This document shows positions 49,216 to 61,210 of a stretch of DNA of 64,000 nt, one piece after another; positions within the stretch are counted from its first letter, which is position 1; each line of letters begins with the position of its first letter. The position numbers were made by a program, and so were the translations under genes. The notes beneath the pieces are model-generated. The model did not search any database. It was not told the DNA's origin and saw nothing but the letters and a program-made list of their open reading frames with translations. This DNA is from Struthidea cinerea (Eukaryota > Chordata > Aves > Passeriformes > Corcoracidae), in contig VZTI01001284.1 in NCBI GenBank assembly GCA_013397865.1, forward strand, positions 875,030 through 939,029. Direction: 5' to 3'.

Positions 49216-50564
49216 CCTCCTGCCCATGCCTCCGTCCTGCCCTCTTGAACTTGGTGGCAAAGCTCCTCTTCATTAACTTCAGCTGTACAAGGTCAGACCA
49301 ACCTCAACCCCCAAGTCATCTGCCTCTGGAGAGACATCTGTATTGGCCTCAGCAAGAGGTAAGCATTTATTCTCTTGCACCTTTTAATGCCCTCTATGAC
49401 TCTCACCTCTGTGTGTTAAAAAGCGTTGGATTAAGCTGCCTTTGCGCATGGAAGTTACTCCACCTACATCCATCTCATGCCATGCTGCTGCCATCCCATT
49501 GGTGGCTCCAGATGTTGGGTGCCCCCCCAATATCATCTTTGTTCTGCAGGCACTAAATACACCTCAGGAACTGAAATCAGGCCTCCTTGGGAGCAACTGC
49601 ATGCAACAACTTAAAAAAAAATAGTGATTTTGGTATTTTTCATTGGCGATGAGTGCAGTTTGATTCTGCCTGCGTGAGCCTAGTGAACGTGGTGGGTTTG
49701 TGAAAGGTAGAGAAGCAAAACAGGTCATTTCTCCTGGCAGGAGGTGGGAGTTGCTGGTGAAGGAGCATGGGCTGTGAATACAGAGGTCATGGTAAGGGGA
49801 ACTGTGGGACTGGCTCTTCCAAAGCACCCTTATCAGCTCGTACTACTTCTGTAAAATGATGGGGAGCCATAATGCTTTAATTTCTCATTTTCCTTGTGTC
49901 CCTCTATTCCTTTAAAAAATTTAATAATATGATGGGAGTAATGTAGAAGATACTGATTAATAAGGAAGCTTTGAGGCACTGCCTTTTTCAAAATTTGTTA
50001 ATTTAATTAAATCACTGGTTTATAAATTACAGATTCCTTTTTGATAAGGACAGCCAATGGAAATTTCCTTGTTGAATCAAGGAGTCACATAGAAATAATT
50101 GTTGGGGGGGGGGTTTCTCATAGAAAATACAGTAAGAATAATATTTCTGTTTCTTATTTTCTTTTTAAAAATATTCCTTCAGTTTTGTATATTTGATATT
50201 ATATCTGTCAATGCCAAGATGCAACTAAGGAAAGACTGGCATCCTAGATATTAATTTGATTTGGTTTTGTTTGTTTTTGACTTGAAGCATATACTGCCAT
50301 GCAGATTTGCAATTTTTTCTCTGGGATTACTGTTTGGAGCATTGCATAGGTTGATAATTTCCTCTTCCAGGACTCTAGTTTATGCATAGCTACCTAATGT
50401 CAGGGTTTAGGCAGAAGACCTGGTCTTATAAAACAACATTTTAAAGTCCACGTCTTGAATTGCCTGTGACCTATTGACACACAAAAGTATTTAATGTGAC
50501 TTCAATGTGACATGTTGTTTCAGAGTAGCATGTTCTCTGGGTTTTTTGTGTTTCATGACAAGGG
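49216..50564. other. Intron segment, no gene recognised
   Basis: No exon recognised. A run of G at about 50104-50113 is the only simple-sequence landmark. Confidence 0.5.
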
Positions 50565-50640
50565 GATTATTATTATTATTATTAGTAGTAGTAGTAGTAG
50601 TAGTAGTGGTAGTGGTAGTAGTAGTATTACTACTACCATT
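50565..50640 (+). repeat. Compound (ATT)n(AGT)n microsatellite with hairpin
   Basis: Perfect ATT units pass into AGT units with interruptions. At the 3' end GGTAGTAGT (50614-50622) is followed by ACTACTACC (50629-50637), so the repeat ends in an exact 9-bp inverted repeat. Likely polymorphic. Confidence 0.85.
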
Positions 50641-52730
50641 TTAGTTGACACCTCCCTGCACACATTGGCATCAGTTGTCGTTGCAGAGCAAAAGTTCTTC
50701 CTTGTGAATGGGTTGCATGTTTTGCAAAAAACCCCACAAACAAATGACAACCCTGCAATGTGCTGGAATCCTGCTCACACGTAATTACCTGCTGAATAAG
50801 AAGTGGATCAGTGACAAAACCCAACAGAGCTGGAGAAACTCGCAGCAATAAGATTTTTCAGGGTGTAAAACATTTGTGGGCAAAGATTGTGTAATAACTC
50901 TACCATATTCCCGATAAATTCTTGAAAAGCCTTAAATCTGATCTCTAAGTTTGACAGATATGGTATATTTGTGTGGTGGTTTTTACCTACTGTAGCTCTC
51001 TGTCCTCTGAGTACAGCTAAGAAAAACCTGTGAGATTGTTAAATGGGAGCTTCACCTGCCAGTCTGTACTGCAAGATCTCTATAGCAACCAAACATAAAT
51101 CAAGAAAATGGCCCCTTTTGTAAGTTGGTTAATAGGCACAACATGCTTCTTTAGAAAATCCAACTATTCTTTCAATAGACTTTGATTGAAAGTCAGCCTT
51201 TTCTACAGACACATTCACATTCACATCTAGTAGCAGCTTGTATGGCTGTCCAAGGTCTAATTTATTACCCTTTAAAGATTGGGCAAAGAAAAAATGGTTC
51301 TCGGAACAATGTTTACATTCAGAGGCATAAGCACAGTGCCACAAAAGAGCATCCTTTTGTTCTGAACCCAGAATATTAATCTTTAACCTACTACTTATTT
51401 CAACTCCTCCTGCTTTTATTTGGTTAGCCACATTCTTCCCTTGTAATTGAAATCTTAACGATTTAATACCTTATTTATTAGTGGCGCTGGGAGAACAGAT
51501 CTCTCTGCTGTTGTTTTTCCTAAATCTTGATGTGTATTGATACATTCCTTAGACTTTTCCGCTAGTACTATGAGCCAACTCTTCTCCTGAAGAGGTTTCC
51601 ATAGGCAAAGGCAAGCATTTTGGCTACCAGTGTTTCTGACATAAAATTCTGGTGTGCTAACCAGGGTGTAATCTTCTTCCTACTTTATTTAGGGAGTTAT
51701 GCGCTGGGAATATTTCTAACAGATATATTGTGTTCAGGCCCCCATAAATGCCAAAGGAAAACATGCAAGTGCAATACCGTAGAGGAGGAATTGGATGCCA
51801 AGGTGTTTTTATGTGAGATCTGGAGCTGACTCAATAACCAAATTGTAGATTTTCCTTCAAAGGAGAAGGAAAACTTTGCAATTCCCCCTTTCTTTCTGGC
51901 TGTGGGGGAAAAATAAAACTACATCTGGTTCAAATATATTGCAACAGGAATTAACCCGCTTACTTTCAGCTAAGACAGGAAGCATGGGAGAAGTGGTTTG
52001 CAGGGAGCGGATAAATTAAATGCATTTAGCTTGGCATGGGCTATTGCATGTCCCTAAGCATGGGGGGGCATCTTCCCTGGATGGAGGCAGAGAGGGGAAT
52101 GGAGCAGAACACTTCAGGCACCTCATTCCTGGCCAGAGTGGGAGGGATCAAGTGGTGCCTCCTTATTCTGAAAGCAAACTGAAGAGAGTTTGGGAGGTGG
52201 GTTGGGGGGGAAGAAGTACTCTGCAAGAGCAAACTAACGGACTGTCTTCAGTAAAATCCTGAAAACGCCTCTCTTATGGTTCTCCTGAGAAACAAAAAGA
52301 TGTAAAAATATTCTTTGCCTCAGAAGTGTTCCAGTGGTCCACATATGGGTGCCAGGAGATCTGTGTACATACACAGACAGATGCGGATGCACATGCACAG
52401 CACACATTAGCGTTTGCATGCCTCAAGTGGGCTGACTGCTGCCTGCTTTAGATGGAGGCACAACACATAATTTGAATCCTCATTTTACTTTTCTGTTAAA
52501 AAGTTGCCAAGATGTGCAAAGTTGTGTATGAAGCTGTCAGCTGGTTAGTGCTTTCTTCTGTGCCACTTTCCCTTTTGACATTAGTGTGGGATGTTACTTG
52601 GGGGGATTCTTTGGCAAATGGTGCCAGCAGGCACAGTGTCGGCACTGTGCCAAGTGCCAGAACAGTTTTCACCCCTTTTGTTGATGTGCAAAAGGCTAGT
52701 TAATATATGTTACTGCATTGCATTGAAAAA
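50641..52730. other. Intron segment, no gene recognised
   Basis: Ordinary intron sequence without recognised exon, repeat or motif cluster. Confidence 0.5.
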
Positions 52731-53552
52731 AATCACAGAATTACAGGATGGGTCAGGTTGGAAGAGACCACAGTGGGTCATTTGGTCCGACCTCCCTGCT
52801 CAAGCAGGGCCATCCCAGAGTGCATGGCACAGGATTGTGTGTCCAGGTGGTTCTTGAATATCTCCGGTGAGGGAGACTCCACAACCTCTCTGGGCTTGTT
52901 TCACAGGTTTGTTCCAGTGCATGGTCACTCACACAGTAAGGAAGTTCTTCCTCATATTCAAGTGGAACTTCCTGTGCATCGGTTTCTTCCCATTGTCTCT
53001 TGTCCTATTGCTCGGCACAACTGAGAAGAGCCTGGCTCCATCCTCTTGACACCTTCCATGAAGATACTTGTAGAAATTGATAAGGTTCCTTCTCAGTTGC
53101 TTCATCTTGAGGCTGAAAAGGCCCAACTTCCTCAGCCTTTCCTCATAAGAGAGATGCTCCAGTCCCCTATTGATCTTTGTAGCCTTCCATTGGACCTTCT
53201 CCAGGAGCTCCATGTCTCCTTTGTACTGGGGAGCCCAGAACTGGACACAGCACTCCAGAGGATGCCTCACCAGGGCTGAGTAGAGGGGCAGGATCACCTC
53301 CCTTGCTCTGCTGGCAATGCTCTTCCTAATGTGCCCCAGGAGACCATTGGCCTCCTTGGCCCCTGGGACGCACTGCTGGCTCATGGACAGCTTTTTGTCC
53401 TCCAGGACCCCCAGGCCCATCTTCACAGAGCTGCTTTCCAGCAGGTCAGCCCCCAGCCTGTGCTGGTGAGTGGGGTTATCCTTCCCCCAGGGCAGGACCC
53501 TGCATTTGCCATTGTTGAATTTCAGATCATTCTTCTCTGCCCATCTCTCCAG
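52731..53552 (-). mobile_element. CR1 LINE, 5'-truncated copy
   Basis: Read on the minus strand the element starts with codons LERWAEKNDLKF, then GKCRVLPWGKDNP, and carries the conserved carboxy-terminal CR1 ORF2 region (LYSALVRHPLECCVQFWAPQ, then YEERLRKLGLFSLKMKQLRR). It ends in the CR1 3' tail, with an ATTCTGTGATT unit at 52731-52741. The frame is open from the 5' truncation to 52929, where TGA replaces a codon that is normally arginine in KNFFTVR. Beyond that the homology continues in another frame, so the end is broken. The copy is truncated, lacks the reverse transcriptase core and endonuclease, and cannot move by itself. Preservation of over 200 codons suggests moderate age. Confidence 0.93.
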
Positions 53553-54855
53553 TGGTACACAGTATATGTCCTGATGTTATTAACTGCATCAGTAATATTG
53601 TAGCAAGCATTTGTTAGACGTCTGTCACCCCTCAGACTGCAGTTGGTGAAACGCTGCAACCTGCAGTCCCTTCTCCTTCCAGAAGCCTGTGGAAATAGAT
53701 AAGCACTGCTCACATCATGTCACGTTCGTAATGGGGAGATAGGTAGACTGCTTCAGAATAGTAGGCATATGGAGGATGTTTCTTGGCATGTTGAGGGGGC
53801 TTTCAGTTCAGCTCTGCTTTCCATTTCAGCCCTGGTAGCCTGCCTGATACACATGGTGGTGGAGGAGGTGTCTGCTGTATACTTTAAAAACCCCTCAAAA
53901 ACCCACAAAACTAACAAAGAACAAACACCCAAAGCAAACAAAAAAAATTAAGCAAACAACAATAAAACCCCAACACGTCTTTCAGAAGTGGCCACAATTT
54001 TCAGAACCTTGGCAGGTGTGTCTGTCTCCATGCTCAGGATCAGAAATCTCTTTGAAAAATTCTTGAGTTTACATATTAAACCTACCACCTCGCTCTACCC
54101 ACGCGGTCTCTTGTGAGGACAGATATCACAGACCCGCGTGCATTGGGGCAACAAGCTCCTGGCATGAAACTCCTTCAAGTCAGTAGTTGACACATTCTGC
54201 ATTTGTTTCTGCATTTTGTTTTGCCCTGTGGAGAGTGTGTTACAGCAGTCCAATTCCAAGTTGACAAAAATACGGATAAACTGTGACAAGGTTTGCGTGG
54301 AAGGGAATAGGTCATGCCCTTTTCACCGGTCTTGAGCAGAGGGAAGTGCTCTTGGGCATGACCGCTCCATGGGTGCCCAGGAATAGTCTGCAACCTAATA
54401 CACAGGTTTTAAATCTATTAGGAACTGACAAGTTGTTTTATTAGTGGCAATGACATAATTTTCCCCAGCTTTTCCAACTGCTTTCTTCTGTGCTGTTAAC
54501 ACTATCTTAGTCTCATCTAGGCGCAGGGGCCAAGTCCCACATTAAGAAGATGATATGAAAAAGGGGGTTTGAAAGCAAAGTGTGACCATAAAGCATTTCT
54601 GTTTCTTTTGTACTTCTGAAGCTTCCACTGAAAGTAATATTTTGTACCTAATTTTTTTTAATGTTTCAGCCTAGTCCCACATGTGGGATTAATTAGACAA
54701 GACAAATGGCTATGAGGAAACTCATCTCTTTCTGGGAGGTTGTTTTCTGATGTTGTCATCCCATTATTTCCACTTTTCAGTTGCTTGTTTGAATGACTGA
54801 TGGACTCAATTGCTTCTTACGTTTGATAGGCAAATACAGCACACCACTTTGCAGT
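53553..54855. other. Intron segment after CR1, no gene recognised
   Basis: Contains an A/C-rich low-complexity patch at about 53885-53972 and otherwise ordinary sequence. Confidence 0.5.
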
Positions 54856-54877
54856 GTGTGTGTGTGTATGTGTGCGC
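54856..54877 (+). repeat. Short (GT)n microsatellite
   Basis: GTGTGTGTGTGTATGTGTGCG, an interrupted dinucleotide repeat, probably polymorphic. Confidence 0.75.
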
Positions 54878-55510
54878 CTACGATAAACATTCATTTTTAA
54901 TTTACTCTGTTTACCTTGAGGGACTGCCAAGAAGTGATTCAGATATTCCAGTGCAAAGGGTTTTTCTATTGTGATACAGGACAAAGGAATGTTGAGCATA
55001 TGCTCTTTCTTCAAAGAAAAAAGAATATTATTTATTTGTGCAGCTACAAGAGGGCTGGTTTTCCTATGTAAACAGTCGCTTGATTCTGTTTGTCACACAG
55101 TCTACTAAATCTTTTATTCCTGTGTTTAAAAGGAAAAGTTTGCTGTGTGGTGACAAAGAATTTCAGTGCACAGTTGCAGCGTTGCTGCCCTCCACGCGCT
55201 GTTGCATGGTGAATATTACAGGTTTCATCCATCTCATGCTGCCAGCAGTTTGCTTTGGGGTAAACACTTTCCTAAGGGACTAATTAATGAAAAAAGCTCC
55301 TTTTGCAGCCCTGTTTGGTCCTGCAGACAGCTGCGTGTTGTACACATCGCTGTTACTTCAGAAGGCAGTGCTGGCCCGATGGCTGCCGCTTGCGTTTGGG
55401 GACAGGTTGTCTGTCTAGCTGGTAATGTGGCTCACTGGACCTGCAGTGGCACTTGAGAAAGAGATGCAGATTAGAAACAGTTCCATAACAAAATTGATGT
55501 GAATCTATCT

Positions 55511-55577
55511 GGATGGATGGATGGATGGATGGATGGATGGATGGATGGATGGATGGATGGATGGATGGATGGATGGA
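55511..55577 (+). repeat. (GGAT)n microsatellite, about 16 units
   Basis: An uninterrupted GGAT tetranucleotide array of roughly 67 bp ends in GGAGAGAGAG. Its length and purity make it likely to be highly polymorphic. Confidence 0.95.
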
Positions 55578-58500
55578 GAGAGAGCTTAGAGGGAGCAGTC
55601 ACCTGCCCTGCTGGAGACAGTAGTCCTGTGTTAACTTAATGTAGAGTCTTTTTGGTAGCTCAGACCCAAGTTCTTTCTGCCTTGGGATGATTCTGAACTT
55701 TTTCCTTCAAAATTTGTTTTGGAGTGGGTTGCTCCGTACGGTTTGATGGTATGGGGTTGGGTTTTTTTGAGTGACAGGGATTCAAGGGGCTTGAGTTTGT
55801 GTGTCAGAAGAGCTTTTTCAGGGTGTTGCATTATGCCCTGGGATGCAGAGGGACGTTGTGCCATCCAGTGATTGGTATCACTGACGTCTGATGCCAATAT
55901 TTACTGAGAGGACAGCAGGTTGGCTGATGTTACATCTACTGCTTCTGTGGCAGAGTGACAAAGACATTGCATCGACTGAAAAGCCACTCAAGATCTAACG
56001 GAGCAGCAAAACTTCATAATAAAATCATCTGATAAAAGACTTTCCCGATGAAAAGACTTATTATCATAGAGTGGCAATAAAAATAACACATAAACTGGGA
56101 AACAAAGTCAGCACCACAACCTGTCCCATTAAAGTTCCTGGTATTGCAGTGTTAATGGACTTCATTCTGAAGTTTGAATATGGGTTGATGATGATTTATG
56201 CTTATGTGGTACAGCACTGTCTTCACACTCCAGCCTGCTTTTTCTCCTTTTCCTATGATTTATTGTCCCAGGAGGTGATATAACAGATTAGGGATGGTTA
56301 GCCAGACTGCAGAAAGGATATCACAGTGTATAGGATAATAGTTTTTTGAAAATAGATTAATTTCACCTTTATCTGGTTAAGCTCTATAAAACCTTTATTT
56401 GAATGGTGCATAGACTTTTTACGAACTGTCCCTGAGCGTCTATTAAAAAACATCATTATGATTTGTTCAGCACGATTAAGGAAGAAGCTTTCTCAGAAAA
56501 TTAAAAAAAATATCATGTAAGGCCACAGCAGTCACAATTTAACATGCAACAAACAATGTGATGGATGGAGAGGGATGGTGACATGTCTTTTCTTTTAGAT
56601 TTATTGAACCACATTTCTATATGGAGTCTCCATTCTGGTAGGCATTGGAACAGAAGCTGAAGAATACAGATAATTTTGAAGGGAAGATTCTAGAAGACAT
56701 GGTAGTTATGTCCCAGCCTGAGAGAAATGAGACTAAACTGCAAAAATCCTGCAGTACAGTTTTGGTCTCTTTTTTTGTGATATGCTGATATTTTATAAAA
56801 CTTCAGTTCACAACTGTGATTTGTTTGGAGACAGAGTGCAATTTAGAGTCATGTTTAGTAAGTATTCCTTGGAGCATTTGTTTGGTAACAGTTGTCCTTA
56901 AGCTGGGAGGGAGATACCAGACAAATACAACAAGGTGCAATTTTGATTTCTTCATATAAACTAGGAATAAGTAAAATAAAAAATCCATGACTAAATTAAT
57001 AAGGAAGCTATGACTTACGCATTTTGGTTGTAAGATCCCTATAGGTAATACATTCAGCCAAATATCAGCACATCCATAACAGATTTCAAGTCTATTCTGT
57101 ACTCAATAGTCAAGTAATCCATTGCCATAGCTATTATGGTTTCCAGGAGTTCTGTTAATCCCCTTTCTTTTTCTTTTAACGTAGCAAATTACTGTAGATG
57201 TAGTTAAAATAGAAACCTTTTTGTAAATGCTGTATCTTGGAAAATACCTTACAAGAATTTTTTGGAAGGCTGTGTGTCCGTCTTGTTCATCCTCCTATTT
57301 TAATGTGTTTCTATAACCCATGTTACTCTAATACTGGCTTTAAAAACATTGGGGCATTTCTAGTGGTTGCATTGTTAGAGCCACGGTCAGCTAAGGTAAA
57401 AACTGAGGTCAGATTTGTAGCTTTTTAATTGCTCCTGTCTGACACTGTTTCCTTGACGGTGGATGCAGAATAGTTTAAAGCTTGATACCACGTGTGAGAA
57501 GATCCCCAATGCAGTGTGTTTTCTGCTGAAAGTTATCGAGCACAGTTCTTTGGGCAAGACTAACTCCACTGCTTGGAAGGAAAATAGTCTAGCTTTTGTT
57601 TGTTTGTACTTGTGTAGGAAATCGCTTTTTGTTCCAGTTCTAGGAGATACCAAGTAAAAAGCCCTTAGTTTGCTGTGTTGAAAAGTAAACTGACAGAACC
57701 ACAGATAGCTCAAAATAGTTGCCATTTAAAAGGCTTGTGACAACAAATACACCATAGTGATGAGCTGAGTGCAACAGCCACGTGTGGAGAGTGGAAAAAC
57801 AGACAAAATAAAAAACCTGAGAACTCAGCGGTATGTATTTGCAGCAGGGAAGTTTCTCTGCGTGTATTTGCAGACTTGTGTGTGCACTTCTGCATGCCTG
57901 TGCAAGATTGTTTCAGCATCAGCCGCTTCAGAGACCCAGTATTGGGAAACAAGTTCTGAAGTACGGCTTTGTGGGCTCTACGCACCCATGCCTTTGTCCA
58001 GGGGAACAGAATACTGAGGCCTTAAAGAAGAATATAATATGTGTGCATGGCCTGTGTGGCAGTGCCTTGTCACAGGTCTGTGCCATGAGCTGACTTGGCC
58101 AAGCCTTGCACCTTCAGCAAGAATTTGCTCCCCTGAACTTATACCACAGCTCTCCCTTCCTTTGCCCACTGCTCTAGAATCTCCAGGGCTTGCAAAAGAC
58201 GTATCTTCCTTCTCCCTCTGAAGTCCCTGTTGGGAGGAGGGACAGCTTTGGTGCATTGGGCAGAGGTGGGAGGAACACAGAGTCCTTCCTTTGATCCCAC
58301 AGGCATTGGTAAGAAAACGGAACCAGCCAGGGAGCAGGAGATCCCAGTGGCCCTGCAGCTGGTGGGAGCTTGGGGCTGCTCGGAGCCAGAGCCGGGCAGG
58401 AGCTTTGTACACAGCGCTACAAGTCTTGCTGCATGTGCAGCAGGCACAGGTAAAAGCTGAATTCTGCTTGACTTTAAAACAATAAAAAATAATAAGAAAA

Positions 58501-59050
58501 ACATGCAGATAACTCATGTCATTAGAAGTTAATTAGAGAAATGTGAGTAATATTACACCCACAGCTCTGGATGCGAAGTGATACTAAAGCAGCTATTTCA
58601 CTCAGGGGACACAGAGATGAGGACTAAAAACTGCTTAGTTAGGGAGAAATAACAGTAAGTTCAATATAAATTGCTACCAAAAATAAATTTATTGCAAATG
58701 TTTATTTTGCTTGATTGCCTTTGATATGTGCATACTTTTTAGAGAATGGAGAAGGAGTTGTCTGCAAGGAATTAGGCAAGTGACATAGCGAGGGAATTAG
58801 CCTCTGTTAGATCCCAGCCCTAATGGCTCCAGCTCCCTCTTGGTAGAAGCCCTCGCCCCACATCTGGCTGCCAACTCCGTCTCCTGCTTTTCATTAGTGC
58901 TCCAGCCTAAGTTGCTAGAAAGAGCGAGTGTGTAATGCATCCTCTGCCTTTCCTCAGGATGGAGCCGGGTTTAATCCAAACGTGAAAAACACTTACTGCC
59001 TGAAACTGCTTTTTTTCCTCTCTTTTCTTTTTTGAGCAATCTGTCTTTCA
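55578..59050. other. Intron segment, no gene recognised
   Basis: No recognised exon. A 179-codon minus-strand frame at 57978-58517 lies in a locally GC-richer part where stop codons are rarer and overlaps other frames of similar quality, so it is not called as a gene. Confidence 0.5.
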
Positions 59051-59059
59051 AGAGGTGTG

Positions 59060-59760
59060 CCGTGCAAAGGGAAAGCCGAAAGGTGGGCGGCTAACAAGCG
59101 TTCAGGGAAAGTCGGAGCAAGTAGAGACGCGACGTACGAGGCGCTGCATTCATTTTCCCCTGTTTTTGCAGCGCCTGGCTGGCCCTGCCCTGGGTGAGAG
59201 ACGGATTTGTTGACTCTGCAGCATGGGAAAGAGCCGACAACAGATTTACTACAGAGATGACTTAGCAGCCCCCTCTAAGTGTTATGAAAAGAGTTTAAAA
59301 TGTTTATATTGGCCCCTCCGATGTACAATAAATTGTTATCCAAAACAATTGAGAATAAAGAAGGGAAAAGTCATAATTGCCTCTCAGGAAATGCAGGGGC
59401 TGTTTCGGCGCGCAGGAGCGAGAGGGCGTTGGGTTTCATTGACTTGGTCTGGCTGGAAAGCAGCCTGCCCCACAGGAAGGCCGCGCATTCCTGTCCTCTC
59501 GGTGAACCTGCCTGAAAGGAATACAGGAGTTATTGGGTAATCAAGGCTTGTCAGCACCTTGGTTATGCAGCGTGGTTCAATCCGATAATGTGAATGGAAC
59601 CTGTAATAGCGCTGATGAAAAGCACACCAGTCTGAAAGGGGCCTTGAATGATTTTTTTGTTCATTTTCTGTTTACATGTAACGCGTTATTGATGTCGTTG
59701 CCTTCTAATGTGCCTGCTTGTTTCATAGAAAAACTGGGAATTATTCATTATTTTTAAAGA
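59060..59760. promoter_or_regulatory. CpG-enriched candidate regulatory element
   Basis: About a dozen CpGs fall within 59060-59170 (for example GACGCGACGTACGAGGCGCTG in two halves), and more at 59405-59430 and 59480-59505, in an otherwise CpG-poor intron. The flanking 59520-59760 is repeat-free with distinctive mixed words such as GCAGCGTGGTTCAATCCG and GTAATAGCGCTGATG. This texture is typical of a conserved enhancer or an alternative promoter. It holds the DR5-like site at 59492-59508. No known RARB exon is present. Confidence 0.4.
59492..59508 (-). promoter_or_regulatory. DR5-type RARE-like site resembling the beta2 promoter element
   Basis: On the minus strand the site reads GGTTCACCGAGAGGACA: half-site GGTTCA, spacer CCGAG, half-site AGGACA. 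The classical RARB beta2 promoter element is GGTTCA, CCGAA, AGTTCA. The first half-site is identical and the spacer differs at one base. The second half-site has a mismatch to RGKTCA at its fourth base, so binding may be weak. Confidence 0.4.
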
Positions 59761-59812
59761 AGAGGGAGAGAGAAAGAGAGAGGGAGAGGAAGGAGGAGTG
59801 AAAGAAAGAACC
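59758..59812 (+). repeat. GA-rich low-complexity tract
   Basis: Purine-rich sequence with repeated GAGA units and interruptions over about 55 bp. It could bind GAGA/purine-tract factors or be simple decay of a microsatellite. Confidence 0.7.
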
Positions 59813-60900
59813 CTGTTACGTGAAGAAAATTGCATTCGAATGCTGCGACTGAAACATATTGATTTTCTGGCACAGACTTTTTAGATTAAAAATGCCAATA
59901 CTAAATCCTTTCATGACCTATAGTTCATATGAAGTTCACGTGTCATTTACTATTATTCTGGAAAAAGCAGAATCTTTAATGAAAACATAGTTTGAAGGAA
60001 TGTCCTGCCATCCCGGCATTTGCATGTGATTGTAATAAGACTTGATTAAGAGCTAAACATGCTACTGAGGCAGAGGTTTAGGGTGTTTTTTGTAAATTGA
60101 AGTCCATATATCTTTTTTAATTGCTTGCTTGTCTTTGCCCTCATCTTGAGCTTTATATCTCATTTCTTTTCCTTTGTTTTTCTTTATTTTGCTCATTCTT
60201 TATGTTACGATAGGAGGCCAAAGAAACTCATTTTTCCCACTGCTAAGCACTAGGATCTTGCTTTAGATTTTATGGCATTCAGGGGATCAATGAGTCAAAA
60301 TGCTATTTTGATCTGCAGTACAGCAAACATTTCTCGTATAAATTCCCAGAGATGGCCCTGACTTCTCCAGCTGTTTTTACCCCTTCTTAATAGAGACTTT
60401 AAAGGTACTGATGCCATGCTAGAGTCAGATTGGAAAATTTAAGGCCAAATCCCTGGCTCAGGTGATTTCAAACTGCTGGCTATTTCCTGCTGTTAACAGG
60501 GCTAAATTTCACTTACAATTTCTTTCAAGAGGCCTTCCTATTTGTGAGGGGAAGGCATTGCATTAGGAAGCTGCTGCGGATCTGCTGGCTTCAGCAAGAG
60601 CGGGCGAGGGACACGTTCACCTCACTGTGCTGCCCTGGCATTTTGGCTCATGCAGGCTGGTTCACATTAGGCCTAATGCTGGCTTCCGGCAGGGAATGTG
60701 CCTTCACAGAGGGGCTCTTTTACATTTTATCCTAAAACCACACAACCCCATATCACCCGTGGCTGTAGTCATTGGAATGAGCATGGGAGCACATATTTAT
60801 CGATGATATGGCTTCAGCATGCTGTGGGTCTGACTCAGGAAAGCAATTGAGCCCTTCCTTATTTAAAAAGGGGCAGAGGAAATCTGCGTGATAAACGTAT
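59813..60900. other. Intron segment with octamer and palindrome
   Basis: An octamer ATTTGCAT lies at 60018-60025 and an exact 14-bp palindrome CATTAGGCCTAATG at 60665-60678. The sequence is repeat-free. No exon recognised. Confidence 0.45.
60665..60678. repeat. 14-bp perfect palindrome
   Basis: CATTAGGCCTAATG is self-complementary with no spacer. It contains ATTA/TAAT half-sites that could bind a homeodomain dimer. Confidence 0.4.
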
Positions 60901-60914
60901 TTACTTTTCCACAG

Positions 60915-61210
60915 GTTTGTTTGCCAGCAGCGCGGGCAGGAAGCGGCTGTTGGAATTCAGGCGGCCAGCTGCTTTGGTGGGGAGGCAGCGGGAAGGGACT
61001 CGGCGCCCCAGGCGCTGGCAGGGGCGTCCTCTGGGAGAGCTGCCTTGCCCCAGCCTCTGGCACAGCCTGTGGAGAGAGGGCCCTGCGGGGACAGGAACAC
61101 TGGCCTGTTGGCTGTGGGTTATCCACTCTAGCAGGGAGACCTTCTCCCTGTGCAGGGAAGGGGCACCACCCAGTGCCCTGGGAGTGGGCAGGGCTCTTTG
61201 GGCGTCGCAA
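60915..61210. promoter_or_regulatory. Small GC- and CpG-rich patch
   Basis: About nine CpGs occur in roughly 100 bp at 60928-61027 (for example AGCAGCGCGGGCAGGAAGCG). It follows an acceptor-like TTTACTTTTCCACAG at 60900-60914. Both strands are open across it, which is expected of GC-rich DNA. No protein family is recognised. It might be an alternative first exon or promoter, or simply GC-rich sequence. Confidence 0.25.

Noticed and set aside
53046..53603. Plus-strand ORFs over the CR1 copy
   Set aside because: They are antisense shadows of the CR1 minus-strand frame.
58427..58442. TGCTGCA/TGCAGCA palindrome
   Set aside because: Short GC-rich inverted repeat without other structure; likely chance.
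57978..58517. 179-codon minus-strand ORF
   Set aside because: The region is GC-richer, overlapping frames on both strands are also open, and I see no domain, signal or poly(A) support.
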